Shown piece after piece: positions 25,258 through 33,344 of a DNA stretch of 34,358 bases. Under the pieces are notes generated by a model. The model was not told the origin of the DNA. It made no database searches and saw nothing but the letters and a program-made list of their open reading frames with translations. Within the stretch, counting starts at the first letter, position 1; the number at the start of each line of letters is the position of its first letter. Origin of the DNA: Alphaproteobacteria bacterium (GTDB lineage Bacteria; Pseudomonadota; Alphaproteobacteria; JAGPBS01); NCBI GenBank assembly GCA_018063245.1, contig JAGPBS010000023.1:1-34358 (forward strand). The letters run 5' to 3'. Position numbers and translations under genes: made by a program.

Positions 25258-26127
25258 ATGACTGAAGAGACGGTGCAGACCTCCTCAAAGACAAGTGGGG
25301 TGAAAAAGTATAAAGAGAAAGCTTCTCCAAAATTCTATACGCTTTCTGGTTTTTTAGACATGCTTGGTGCGATCGGTCGCACGTTTTTAGCTTTTCTTGA
25401 AGTCATAGGAACGGTTGTTCGTTTTGCTCTTTCGGGAGTGTATAGCATGTTTAGGCCGCCGATTTATTGGCGGATGGTGCTTGTTCAATTTATGCAGATC
25501 GGATATTTCTCTCTGCCTGTTGTGGGGCTGACGGCTTTGTTCACAGGGATGGTCTTGGCATTGCAAAGCTATACGGGATTTGCCCGTTTTTCAGCAGAAG
25601 GGGCTGTTGCAACTGTTGTTGTTTTGTCCGTAACGCGTGAGCTAGGACCTGTGCTCGCTGGCTTGATGGTTGCGGGGCGAATTGGCGCTGCGATGGCAGC
25701 TGAGATTGGGACAATGCGCGTGACTGAGCAGATTGATGCGCTCACGACTTTGTCAACGAATCCTGTGAAATATTTGATTGTGCCGCGCTTGATTGCGGGC
25801 ATTTTGATGCTGCCATTATTGGTCATTATTGCTGATATTATCGGTGTGTTTGGTGGCTTTTTGGTGAGTGTTTATCGCTTGAACTTCAATGCAGCAACTT
25901 ACATGAAGCTCACGCTTGAATATTTGGAAACCATGGATGTGGTCTCTGGTCTTGTGAAAGCATCTGTTTTTGGGTTTATCATTGCGCTGATGGGATGCTA
26001 TCAGGGATATAGATCGGGCAGGGGCGCAGAAGGTGTGGGGCGCGCAACAACCAATGCCGTTGTTGTGGCATCGATGCTGATCTTGATTTCAAATTATCTC
26101 TTAACAAGCCTCTTCTTTAGTAAGTAG
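25258..26127 (+). CDS. mlaE: MlaE-family lipid ABC transporter permease
   Basis: The 289-residue membrane protein has about five to six hydrophobic helices after a 20-residue polar, Lys-rich start. Family motifs are seen: LTALFTGMVLALQSY, ELGPVLAGLMVAGRIGAAMA, and AEIGTMRVTEQIDALTTLST. These belong to MlaE/YrbE permeases. With MlaF it moves phospholipids between inner and outer membranes and maintains outer-membrane asymmetry. The gene for the substrate-binding MlaD is not beside it, unlike in enterobacteria. mlaF follows after 14 bases. Confidence 0.95.
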   Translation: MTEETVQTSSKTSGVKKYKEKASPKFYTLSGFLDMLGAIGRTFLAFLEVIGTVVRFALSGVYSMFRPPIYWRMVLVQFMQIGYFSLPVVGLTALFTGMVLALQSYTGFARFSAEGAVATVVVLSVTRELGPVLAGLMVAGRIGAAMAAEIGTMRVTEQIDALTTLSTNPVKYLIVPRLIAGILMLPLLVIIADIIGVFGGFLVSVYRLNFNAATYMKLTLEYLETMDVVSGLVKASVFGFIIALMGCYQGYRSGRGAEGVGRATTNAVVVASMLILISNYLLTSLFFSK

Positions 26128-26141
26128 AGTAAGGATTACGA

Positions 26142-26936
26142 ATGACGCAGAAAAACGGACATGATGATGTGAAAATTGAGATCAAGGATCTGTATAAATC
26201 CTTTGGTCCCAAAAAAGTCCTGAATGGCGTGAATCTCCAGATCAAAAAGGGTGAATCTCATGTGATTATTGGCGGCTCAGGGACAGGAAAATCAGTTCTG
26301 CTGAAATGTGTGCTGGGCTTAATTCAGGCCGATCGCGGAAAAATTATCGTGGATAATCAAGACATCGTCAAGATTATTGGCTCCTCAGAGCATGATAAAA
26401 TTTTAGAACGCTTTGGAATGCTTTTTCAGGGCGGAGCCTTATTTGATAGTTTGCCTGTATGGAAGAATGTTGCTTTTCAATTGATTCAGATGGGATCTGT
26501 GACTGAAAAGCAAGCCAAAGAGCTCGCAATTGAAAAATTACAATTGGTTGGCATGGCCCCAGAGAGTGCATTTCTGATGCCAGCAGAGCTGTCAGGCGGT
26601 ATGCAAAAACGTGTTGGACTTGCACGAGCGATTGCTTTTAATCCAGATGTTATTTTCTTTGATGAACCGACAACGGGCCTCGATCCAATCATGAGTGATG
26701 TGATTGATAATCTAATTGTAAAGTGCGTGAAATCACTTGGGGCAACAGCGATATCGATTACACATGATATGAAGAGTGCTTATAAAATTGCGGATCGGAT
26801 TTCAATGATTTATGGCGGTAAGATCATCTGGACGGGCACGCCAGCTGAGATTCAAAAATCTGGAAATGAGTATGTGGATCAGTTTATTCACGGCAGAGCA
26901 GAAGGTCCGATTACATCTGGACTATTGAGAGCTTAA
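26142..26936 (+). CDS. mlaF: MlaF-family lipid ABC transporter ATPase
   Basis: The 264-residue ATPase has Walker A GGSGTGKS (Lys50), the Q-loop MLFQGGALFDSLPVW, ABC signature LSGGMQKRVGLARAI (150-164), Walker B VIFFDEPTTGLDP and the switch His in ISITHDM. The GGALFDSL sequence after the Q-loop is typical of the Mla subfamily. It powers MlaE on the cytosolic side. AAGGA lies upstream of the ATG. It ends 18 bases before radA, so the run alr-mlaE-mlaF-radA-cvpA may be one transcript. Confidence 0.95.
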   Translation: MTQKNGHDDVKIEIKDLYKSFGPKKVLNGVNLQIKKGESHVIIGGSGTGKSVLLKCVLGLIQADRGKIIVDNQDIVKIIGSSEHDKILERFGMLFQGGALFDSLPVWKNVAFQLIQMGSVTEKQAKELAIEKLQLVGMAPESAFLMPAELSGGMQKRVGLARAIAFNPDVIFFDEPTTGLDPIMSDVIDNLIVKCVKSLGATAISITHDMKSAYKIADRISMIYGGKIIWTGTPAEIQKSGNEYVDQFIHGRAEGPITSGLLRA

Positions 26937-26954
26937 ATTGCAAAGGGGATAGCC

Positions 26955-28427
26955 TTGTCAAAAGTGCGTAAAAATTATGTTTGTCAGGCATGTGGTTCTG
27001 TTCATACAAAGTGGTCTGGCAAGTGTGAAGGCTGTGGCGAGTGGAACAGCATTACTGAAGAGCTGAATGAATCGGTTTCTCCTTTAACAGCAAAGCGTAA
27101 AAAAGGAAGCGTTATTGAGTTTCAGCCTTTAAAAGGCGAGAGTCTTGATGCGCGGAATCGTCTGACATCGTCTGTTCAGGAGTTTGATCGTGTTTGCGGA
27201 GGAGGGCTTGTCAAAGGCTCGATTACGTTGATTGGCGGTGATCCTGGTATTGGCAAATCAACTTTGCTTTTACAGATTGTTTGCCATTTAGCTGCAAAAG
27301 ATGTGCGCTGTGCTTATATTTCAGGCGAAGAAGCTGTTGATCAAGTTCGCTTGCGCGCAAAAAGATTGGGTCTTGAAAATACGCCTGTTCATTTAGCGGC
27401 TAGTTCAAACATGTTTAATATTTTGGAGACGCTTGAAGTAACGCATGGAGCGAATCCTTTTGATGTGGTTGTGATCGATTCCATTCAAACCATGTATCTG
27501 GATGCCCTTGAGAGTGCGCCAGGGACAGTGAGCCAGGTTCGTGCTTGTGCGCATGAATTGATCAAAGTTGCCAAAAAGCGCAACATTATTGTGCTCATGG
27601 TAGGACATGTGACCAAAGAAGGCAATATCGCCGGACCGCGCGTGTTAGAGCACATGGTTGATACTGTTCTTTATTTTGAAGGAGAGCGGGGGCACCATTT
27701 TAGAATCTTGCGCTCAGTGAAGAATCGCTTTGGACCAACAGATGAGATTGGCGTGTTTGAAATGGCAGAAAAAGGACTCATGGAAGTGCCAAATCCATCT
27801 GAGCTTTTCTTATCAGGTCGTAGGGCTGATGCAAGTGGAACCGTTGTTTTCGCAGGGATTGAAGGAACGCGTCCTGTGTTGGTTGAACTGCAAGCCTTAG
27901 TTGCGCCATCTGTTTTAGGGACGCCGCGCAGGGCTGTGATCGGCTGGGATAGCGGAAGATTATCAATGATTTTAGCTGTGCTTGAGGCGCGCTGTGGGCT
28001 AAATATTTCTATGAATGATATCTATCTGAACATTGCGGGAGGGCTCAAAATTTCAGAACCTGCTGCGGATCTGGCAGCCGCTTGTGCGCTTGTGTCGTCC
28101 TTTACAGGCATTCCGCTTGCAGAAAATACAGTCATTTTTGGTGAGCTGGGTTTGAGTGGTGAAATTAGAAGTGTAAGCCAGATGGCCTTACGTGTGAAAG
28201 AGGCCAATAAGCTTGGTTTTCATAAAGCGATTACCTCAATGCCTCCTCGTACAGCTTCGCAAGGAGATGCAAAGATGTTGTCATATGCACCAAAAGGGTT
28301 TGAGCTGGAAGTGATCGAGAAAATTGAAGACATCATTGCCATGTTTCAAAAATATGGGTATAATGGCAAGAAAAAGATGAATGTCGTAACGCAAAGGAGC
28401 CAAGATTATGGAGACAGCGGCAATTAA
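26955..28427 (+). CDS. radA: DNA repair protein RadA (Sms)
   Basis: The 490-residue protein has an N-terminal zinc finger (Cys10, Cys13, Cys24, Cys27). A RecA-like ATPase follows, with Walker A GGDPGIGKST (Lys101), the RadA-specific KNRFG motif (256-260) and a C-terminal Lon-protease-like domain. It drives branch migration in recombinational repair. The start is a TTG: AAGGGGA lies six bases before it, and no ATG is near enough to keep the zinc finger. Its end overlaps cvpA by 20 bases, which couples them. Confidence 0.96.
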   Translation: MSKVRKNYVCQACGSVHTKWSGKCEGCGEWNSITEELNESVSPLTAKRKKGSVIEFQPLKGESLDARNRLTSSVQEFDRVCGGGLVKGSITLIGGDPGIGKSTLLLQIVCHLAAKDVRCAYISGEEAVDQVRLRAKRLGLENTPVHLAASSNMFNILETLEVTHGANPFDVVVIDSIQTMYLDALESAPGTVSQVRACAHELIKVAKKRNIIVLMVGHVTKEGNIAGPRVLEHMVDTVLYFEGERGHHFRILRSVKNRFGPTDEIGVFEMAEKGLMEVPNPSELFLSGRRADASGTVVFAGIEGTRPVLVELQALVAPSVLGTPRRAVIGWDSGRLSMILAVLEARCGLNISMNDIYLNIAGGLKISEPAADLAAACALVSSFTGIPLAENTVIFGELGLSGEIRSVSQMALRVKEANKLGFHKAITSMPPRTASQGDAKMLSYAPKGFELEVIEKIEDIIAMFQKYGYNGKKKMNVVTQRSQDYGDSGN

Positions 28428-29193
28428 TGTAATAGATATAGTTGTTTTTGTTGTGATATTGGCATCAGCCCTTGTTGCTTTTATGCGTGGATTTATACAT
28501 GAATTTCTATCAATCCTTGGATGGCTCGGTGGTTTGACTCTTGGGTTTTTTGGGTCTTATTATTTTAAGCCATACGCAATGCAATTTATCAAGCATGAGG
28601 TTTTGGCGCAGGTTGTTTGTGGTGTTGTCATCTTCATTGTCTCGATGTTTATTTTGTCATATATCGCAAATTCCATTTCAAAGAGTGTGAGAAAGTCTCA
28701 GTTAAATGCGGTTGATCGGACTCTTGGTTTTGTCTTTGGTTTTGTGCGTGGATTTGTGCTCGTTGTTTTGGCCTTAATGATTGTTGAATTTGTGTGGCCA
28801 CTCGAGAAATATCCTGATCTTGTGAAGAATGCACGCCTGCTGCCAATTTTCCAAAATGCATCGCAAAAGTTGGGTGATTTTTTAGGGCAATATGTTGTTT
28901 ATGTACCATCTCCAGCTTCTGCGGATCAAAAGACAAGTCAGTCAAAAGCTTTACAAGATGCGCTTGAAGCAAGAAGAGCTCAAGATATTGAGGAATCGAA
29001 GAAAGCAAATTCAAAGACACAGGATTTGAAAGAAAAGATTCAAGCAAAGTTAAAGCCTAAAGAGGCAGACAAGAAGGAGGCAATTGCAGAGGTTCCTAAA
29101 AAGGATTCTGCAAGACCAAAAGATGGGTACAAGGATGCTGATCGCATCGATCTTGAGAATCTCTTCGATGAGGCTGATCAACAAAGCCAATAG
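28408..29193 (+). CDS. cvpA: CvpA family membrane protein
   Basis: The 261-residue protein has four hydrophobic helices (about 8-30, 32-54, 64-88, 102-126) in the CvpA pattern: NVIDIVVFVVILASALVAFM, RGFIHEFLSILGWLGG, NAVDRTLGFVFGFVRGF. Residues about 175-261 are a Lys/Ala/Glu-rich, probably cytosolic tail rich in charge repeats. CvpA is linked to colicin V production, envelope homeostasis and biofilm traits; its molecular role is unsettled. AAAGGAG lies upstream. In many alphaproteobacteria purF comes next, but here an SDR gene follows. Confidence 0.9.
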   Translation: METAAINVIDIVVFVVILASALVAFMRGFIHEFLSILGWLGGLTLGFFGSYYFKPYAMQFIKHEVLAQVVCGVVIFIVSMFILSYIANSISKSVRKSQLNAVDRTLGFVFGFVRGFVLVVLALMIVEFVWPLEKYPDLVKNARLLPIFQNASQKLGDFLGQYVVYVPSPASADQKTSQSKALQDALEARRAQDIEESKKANSKTQDLKEKIQAKLKPKEADKKEAIAEVPKKDSARPKDGYKDADRIDLENLFDEADQQSQ

Positions 29194-29236
29194 ATTTTAA
29201 ATTCCTGATAATAATAAAGATAAACAAAGGACTAGA

Positions 29237-30049
29237 ATGACTCATTCAACTCACCCTGATGGTGCCGCCTCTACTGCTTTAGAGGATGTGTCCTTTCAGC
29301 CAAAACAGATTATTCAAAAGCCGATTGTTCTGATTACCGGGGCAACAGGCGCTATCGGTCGCGAGCTTGCTGACTATCTGATTCAAAAAGGCATGAAGCT
29401 GATTTTGACAGGGCAATCAGAGGTGAAATTATCACGCTTACGAGATTCCTTAAAACAAGTGCTTGAGGCTCAAAATTTGAATGAATCAGATGCGCCTCTA
29501 TATGTGCCGTTTGATTTGACAAAAGGCGATCAGATTGATCTGTTGGGCGCAAGGCTTTACGAGGAGTTTGGCCGGATCGATGGTTTTGTCTCTTGCACAG
29601 GATTTTTGAAAGAGCTAGGACCCGTTGCTCATTTTAACAGAGCGCATTTTGATAAAACAATGATGGTGAATTTTGGGGCTAACTTTAGGCTATTGCAGAA
29701 TCTTCATTTATTGTTTCAAGGATCGACCAATCCACGTGCTGTCTTTATGACATCAACTGAAAATCGCGATGATGCTTATTGGGGAATTTATCAAGCCTCG
29801 AAAGCAGCTCTTGAAACAATGGTTATCTCTTATGCAAAAGAGAATGCAAGATCAACAAGCATTAAAGCAAACCTGTTTGATCCGTACCGTGTCTCTTCAA
29901 CTTTACGCGGTCAGGCTTTTCCTGGTGAGCCTGAGGGTGCCTTTACCTTAACGGCTGAAGCAAAAGAGAAGATCGCTTATCTGCTCTCGCGCGACTGTGA
30001 TATGTCCGGTGAGGTTGTGAAATTATCAACAGAGACTGAGGCAAGGTAA
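29237..30049 (+). CDS. Short-chain dehydrogenase/reductase
   Basis: This 270-residue oxidoreductase has a 28-residue N-terminal extension, then VLITGATGAIGRELADYL (glycine-rich nucleotide site). FVSCTGFL stands near the NNAG position, MTSTENR holds the catalytic Ser and YQASKAALETM the Tyr-x3-Lys pair. NAD(P)-dependent; the substrate is unknown. The radA-cvpA-SDR order recurs in alphaproteobacteria to my knowledge, but no pathway follows from it. AAAGGA lies seven bases before the ATG. The TAA is embedded in the 19-bp sequence that is repeated 200 bp downstream before nnr. Confidence 0.88.
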   Translation: MTHSTHPDGAASTALEDVSFQPKQIIQKPIVLITGATGAIGRELADYLIQKGMKLILTGQSEVKLSRLRDSLKQVLEAQNLNESDAPLYVPFDLTKGDQIDLLGARLYEEFGRIDGFVSCTGFLKELGPVAHFNRAHFDKTMMVNFGANFRLLQNLHLLFQGSTNPRAVFMTSTENRDDAYWGIYQASKAALETMVISYAKENARSTSIKANLFDPYRVSSTLRGQAFPGEPEGAFTLTAEAKEKIAYLLSRDCDMSGEVVKLSTETEAR

Positions 30050-30066
30050 GGAGTTCTGAGAGTGAA
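30048..30066 (+). repeat. 19-bp direct repeat, left copy (displaced ribosome binding site and GTG)
   Basis: AAGGAGTTCTGAGAGTGAA begins inside the SDR stop codon and is identical to 30248-30266. It contains a strong AAGGAG and a GTG eight bases later. This copy is now a decoy: its GTG opens a reading frame that runs through the palindromic repeat and stops at 30259. Confidence 0.9.
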
Positions 30067-30119
30067 ACGAGAGCAATTTATAAAGCAATACATTGTTCAC
30101 TCAAGAGGTTTTATCCTTT

Positions 30120-30230
30120 CGTCATCGCGAGGAGCGACTGGTCGCGACGTGGCGATCTCGATTGCGAATTTAGAGATTGCCACGTCAGCCCATCTTCGCT
30201 GCGCTACGGCGAGGCTTCCTCGCAATGACG
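30120..30230. repeat. Dispersed palindromic repeat, family A (copy 2)
   Basis: This 111-bp element shares the edges CGTCATCGCGAGGAGCG and CGCAATGACG and the internal GTGGCGATCTC / GAGATTGCCAC pair with the copy at 21227-21314. It has an extra stretch (CATCTTCGCTGCGCTACGGC). It lies between the two 19-bp direct repeats and separates the SDR gene from nnr. Confidence 0.85.
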
Positions 30231-30247
30231 CTTATTGTTTGTTGGTA

Positions 30248-30266
30248 AAGGAGTTCTGAGAGTGAA
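30248..30266 (+). promoter_or_regulatory. 19-bp direct repeat, right copy: functional nnr ribosome binding site and GTG start
   Basis: AAGGAG at 30248-30253 is followed after eight bases by GTG at 30262, which opens the recognisable Nnr protein. It is identical to the copy exactly 200 bp upstream. Confidence 0.85.
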
Positions 30267-31770
30267 TAGATTACAGAAAATTCTGACAGCTGCGCAAATC
30301 AGGTCTCTTGAAGAAAAGACGCACCAAAATGGCGTTAGTTATACTGATATGATGCACAGAGCCTCAGAGGTTGTGTTTCACTTTATTAAGGCTCATTATC
30401 GCCCAGGAAAAATGTGTGTGCTTTGTGGTCCAGGACATAATGGTGGTGATGGGATTGCAACAGCTCTTTTATTGAAAAATGATGGATGGTCAGTTGATGT
30501 GATAGCTGATACCGCTCAACTCTCTAAAAAATCTAAAGAGATTCAACATTTTTTTGATGCTTGGACAGGGCCTATTTTGCCAATCACGTCAGAGATCCCT
30601 CACGATGCAGAACTCATTTTGGATGCCTTGTTTGGTTTTGGTCTTGATAAGCCTGTTGACAAGGATTACGCTTCATTAATTAAGCGCGCTAATCAACATC
30701 ATGCGCATCGGATTTCTATTGATATGCCTTCTGGTATCAATAGTGACACGGGAGCAGTGATGGGCATTGCTCTTGAGGCAAATCATACAATTACATTTCA
30801 GTATCCAAAACCAGGGCAGTTTTTATTGCCAGGTAAAGAATATTGCGGCTATTTAACGATAGAGCCGATTGGGCTTGTAAAGCCAGATTCCTCTGAGATG
30901 ATTTTAAATGAGCCTGTTTTTTGGCAAGATCATTTACCAAATCCAAAACTCTCTGATCATAAATATACCAATGGTCATTTAGGGGTGTTCTGTGGAGATG
31001 TGATGACAGGAGCCCCCCGTCTGGCTGCTGATGCCTCGCGCTATATTGGGACAGGGCTTGTGACTTTGCTTGCGCCAAAAGGGTCAGTTGATATTTATGC
31101 TGAAACGATGCCTGGTTGTTTAGTCACAGAGTACTCCTCTCTTGCCAGTATTGACAAAATTCTATCAACAAAATCATTTACAGCTTTTGTGATTGGGCCG
31201 GGGCTTTCTGGCAATCAAAAAACAGCTTCCCTTGTGATGCGTGCCTTAAAGACCAAAAAGCCATTATTGTTAGATGCAGGCGCTTTGACTTGTTTTAAAA
31301 CTGAATCTGCCCGATCCTCTTTTCTGAAGACTTTGCATGATAAATGTTTATTGACGCCTCATGAGGGTGAGTTCCATGCTTTGTTCCCTGAGATAGATAA
31401 GGGACTTTCAAAAATGGATAAGGTTCGTCTTGCCATGCAAAAAATGCAAGCAGCGATTCTGCTTAAGGGAAACGATAGTTTGATTGTGCAGAAAGGCAAA
31501 CCGATTGTGATCAATCATAATGCACCGCCTTTTTTAGCAACAGCGGGATCAGGTGATGTTCTCTCAGGCGTTGCAGGTGGGTTTATGGCAAAACAGATAC
31601 CTGCGCATATGGCAGGGGCAATGGCAACCTGGTTTTCTGGCGTTGCTGGGTCTTACTTAGGTTTTGGATTGATTGCTGAAGAATTGCCGATGGCAATTCG
31701 GCAGATATTGCGCAGTCTGCTTTTCCCAGGCAAGGGGCAGGAGTTTTCTCAGGATAGAGAATTGCCGTAA
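30262..31770 (+). CDS. nnr: Bifunctional NAD(P)H-hydrate repair enzyme (epimerase and ADP-dependent dehydratase)
   Basis: The 502-residue fusion has an N-terminal YjeF/NnrE epimerase (about 1-210). Its motifs are LTAAQIRSLEEKT, VLCGPGHNGGDG, DALFGFGLDKPV and SIDMPSGINSDTG. The C-terminal NnrD dehydratase (about 225-490) has VIGPGLSGN, LLDAGAL, LTPHEGEF and ATAGSGDVLSGVAGGFMA. It repairs hydrated NADH and NADPH. The start is the GTG at 30262, supported by AAGGAG; upstream in-frame codons fall in repeat DNA. The last 13 residues (GKGQEFSQDRELP) are encoded by a sequence with two more copies downstream, so the tail may be repeat-derived or duplicated. Confidence 0.95.
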   Translation: MNRLQKILTAAQIRSLEEKTHQNGVSYTDMMHRASEVVFHFIKAHYRPGKMCVLCGPGHNGGDGIATALLLKNDGWSVDVIADTAQLSKKSKEIQHFFDAWTGPILPITSEIPHDAELILDALFGFGLDKPVDKDYASLIKRANQHHAHRISIDMPSGINSDTGAVMGIALEANHTITFQYPKPGQFLLPGKEYCGYLTIEPIGLVKPDSSEMILNEPVFWQDHLPNPKLSDHKYTNGHLGVFCGDVMTGAPRLAADASRYIGTGLVTLLAPKGSVDIYAETMPGCLVTEYSSLASIDKILSTKSFTAFVIGPGLSGNQKTASLVMRALKTKKPLLLDAGALTCFKTESARSSFLKTLHDKCLLTPHEGEFHALFPEIDKGLSKMDKVRLAMQKMQAAILLKGNDSLIVQKGKPIVINHNAPPFLATAGSGDVLSGVAGGFMAKQIPAHMAGAMATWFSGVAGSYLGFGLIAEELPMAIRQILRSLLFPGKGQEFSQDRELP

Positions 31771-31891
31771 GGGGGGATGGCTTTCTGATTCCTGCTCTTG
31801 TTTTTCATCCCTGCGGAGGTGTACGGACCGGAGACATAGGTAACGAATGTGCGAAGACATGGGGCAGGAGTTTTCTCAAGATAGAGAATTG
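31711..31891 (+). repeat. Left flanking repeat of the ATPase cassette (nnr tail plus intergenic unit)
   Basis: The segment comprises the final nnr codons, a 30-base spacer and a unit of about 63 bp (31800-31862) containing CATCCCTGCGGAGGTGTACG and GAGACATAGGTAACGAAT. A second copy of the 30-bp nnr-tail sequence follows at 31862-31891. The same tail plus unit recurs at 33345-33483. The paired GACATAGG/GACATGGG phrases recall ends of IS481-like elements, but this is not certain. The rest of the gap to 32090 has a GTCGTCCC/GGGACGAC hairpin (31984-32004) ending in a TGAATGACG palindrome edge, and no gene. Confidence 0.75.
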
Positions 31892-32090
31892 AGACTGCTG
31901 CGAAAATCTAATCCGCGTCACTCAGAGGGCTCTCGGAAGTAGAAAAAAGTGAAGTCTTCGTTGATGTTTAGCAGAGATTCCACGTCGTCCCTTGAGGGGA
32001 CGACTCTGAATGACGTTTCTCTGCTCAACTCATAAACTCCTCGAATCGTGCATTAGCTTCTTCGTGTCAGAAAATTGCTTTTTGGCGGGG

Positions 32091-33266
32091 TTAACAAATT
32101 TTTCCAGCCCATAAATTTTCTAAAAACTCTTCTATTGGAAAAACTTCAATTGTTATATTGTCTGTGGACATCATTCTTTTTCGCGGTTCAAAGCTGACCA
32201 TAATTCGTCTTTCTGTTTTATTTTCTTTTGAAAATTCAATTAATCCTCGTATATCTTTTTTTTCGATAGGTTGTGACGTTTTAACTTCAATGGCTACAGT
32301 ACCTTGTTTTAAAATGAAATCAACTTCGATTCCAGATTTTGTGCGCCAATATTTAATATCAAAGTCTGCATGAGTTAGCTCTTTATAAGCTAAAAGTTCA
32401 AGAAAAATATAATGTTCAACGGCATGGCCAACATCAGGTCCTTTAAGAGCTGTAAATGTTGAATTGTTCTTTAGCGCTCTCACAATACCTGTGTCAAAAA
32501 AATAAAATTTGGGGGCGCTTGTGATTAATTGCCTGCTTATGCTTTTGGCGTAAGGAAATATAAGATAGCCAACGAGCATATCTAAAAGTAACTCAACATA
32601 AGACTGTATGGTCTTAACGCTAACACCTGCTTCGCGACCAATATTGCTATAGTTGACTATCTCGCCGTTTGAGTATGCAATTGCCTCTAAAAAGCGTCCA
32701 AATGCGCCTAATTGACGTACTCTACTTTCCCATTGAACTTCAGGAATTAAATAATCTGCAAGATATCCTTCTAATAAACGTTTTGGTTGGTGTTCGTTAA
32801 GGTAATGAGCGGGTAGCAACCCGTGATTTAGTGTACGTAACAGATCAAATTTTTTGATCTCAGGAAAGCATAGAGGGAGAAAAACTTGTCTCCAGGCGCG
32901 TCCACCGAGAAGATTAGCTCCTTCATGTTTTAATCGTCTTAAACTTGACCCGCATAAGATAAATGAACAATTTTTTGGTCCATTTTCGATTAACCAATGA
33001 ATTTCATCTAGTAGAGAGGGAATTTTTTGAATTTCATCAATAATGATTGGAGCCTCAAGAATTTCATCAGGTGTAGATAAAATCTCTTCTCTTAATAAGT
33101 GAGGTTGTTTGTTATAACGAAGAAATGTGTCATTTTTTAGCAGATCAATCCATAGACTGTCTGGATAATGAGACTTTAAGTAAGTTGATTTCCCTGTTTT
33201 TCTTGCGCCCCAAAGAAACAAACTTTGTTTTTTAGGGAGTTTGAGATCTAAATATCGTTTTAACAT
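32091..33266 (-). CDS. AAA+ ATPase with DUF4143 domain
   Basis: The 391-residue protein has Walker A WGARKTGKSTY (about 19-29), Walker B PIIIDEIQKIPSLLDEIH, sensor-like FILCGSSLRRLK and GGRAWRQVFLPL. A winged-helix segment, NYSNIGREAGVSVKTIQSYV, lies at about residues 210-230. The C-terminal DUF4143 nuclease-like region has YWRTKSGIEVDFIL and GTVAIEVKTSQPI, where E-V-D and E-V-K recall PD-(D/E)xK chemistry. The cellular role of this widespread, often mobile family is unknown. GGAGGT lies 3 bases before the ATG. A sigma-70-like promoter under a palindromic operator precedes it, and duplicated nnr-tail DNA flanks it, all suggesting a transferred cassette. Confidence 0.9.
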   Translation of the reverse strand: MLKRYLDLKLPKKQSLFLWGARKTGKSTYLKSHYPDSLWIDLLKNDTFLRYNKQPHLLREEILSTPDEILEAPIIIDEIQKIPSLLDEIHWLIENGPKNCSFILCGSSLRRLKHEGANLLGGRAWRQVFLPLCFPEIKKFDLLRTLNHGLLPAHYLNEHQPKRLLEGYLADYLIPEVQWESRVRQLGAFGRFLEAIAYSNGEIVNYSNIGREAGVSVKTIQSYVELLLDMLVGYLIFPYAKSISRQLITSAPKFYFFDTGIVRALKNNSTFTALKGPDVGHAVEHYIFLELLAYKELTHADFDIKYWRTKSGIEVDFILKQGTVAIEVKTSQPIEKKDIRGLIEFSKENKTERRIMVSFEPRKRMMSTDNITIEVFPIEEFLENLWAGKIC

Positions 33267-33274
33267 GTTACCTC

Positions 33275-33305
33275 CACTCCAAAATAGTATAACTAATTTG
33301 GAGTG
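33275..33305. promoter_or_regulatory. 31-bp palindromic operator upstream of the ATPase gene
   Basis: The arms CACTCCAAAATAGT and ACTAATTTGGAGTG match at 13 of 14 positions around a three-base centre. The dyad covers the -10 box, the probable start site and most of the spacer, and stops just before the ribosome binding site. A dimeric repressor site is the simplest reading. Confidence 0.8.
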
Positions 33306-33313
33306 ATAGTCAA
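33286..33313 (-). promoter_or_regulatory. Sigma-70-type promoter of the ATPase gene
   Basis: On the minus strand TTGACT (33313-33308) and TATACT (33291-33286) are 16 bases apart, both one mismatch from or close to consensus. The expected start near 33279 gives a leader of about 13 bases with GGAGGT. Confidence 0.75.
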
Positions 33314-33344
33314 GAAAAGTTTTAATATCACCGCTGAAATTTTA

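Noticed and set aside
28649-29047. A 132-codon minus-strand frame opposite cvpA
   Set aside because: Lies wholly antisense to a well-supported gene and has no recognisable domain.
30062-30259. A 65-codon plus-strand frame with a strong ribosome binding site and GTG
   Set aside because: Most of it is the palindromic repeat and its start is the left half of a duplicated nnr start region; no family similarity. Treated as a by-product of the insertion.
31800-31862. Solo IS481-type end
   Set aside because: The GACATAGG/GACATGGG phrases are suggestive, but no transposase remnant or proper terminal pair is seen, so it is listed only as a repeat.
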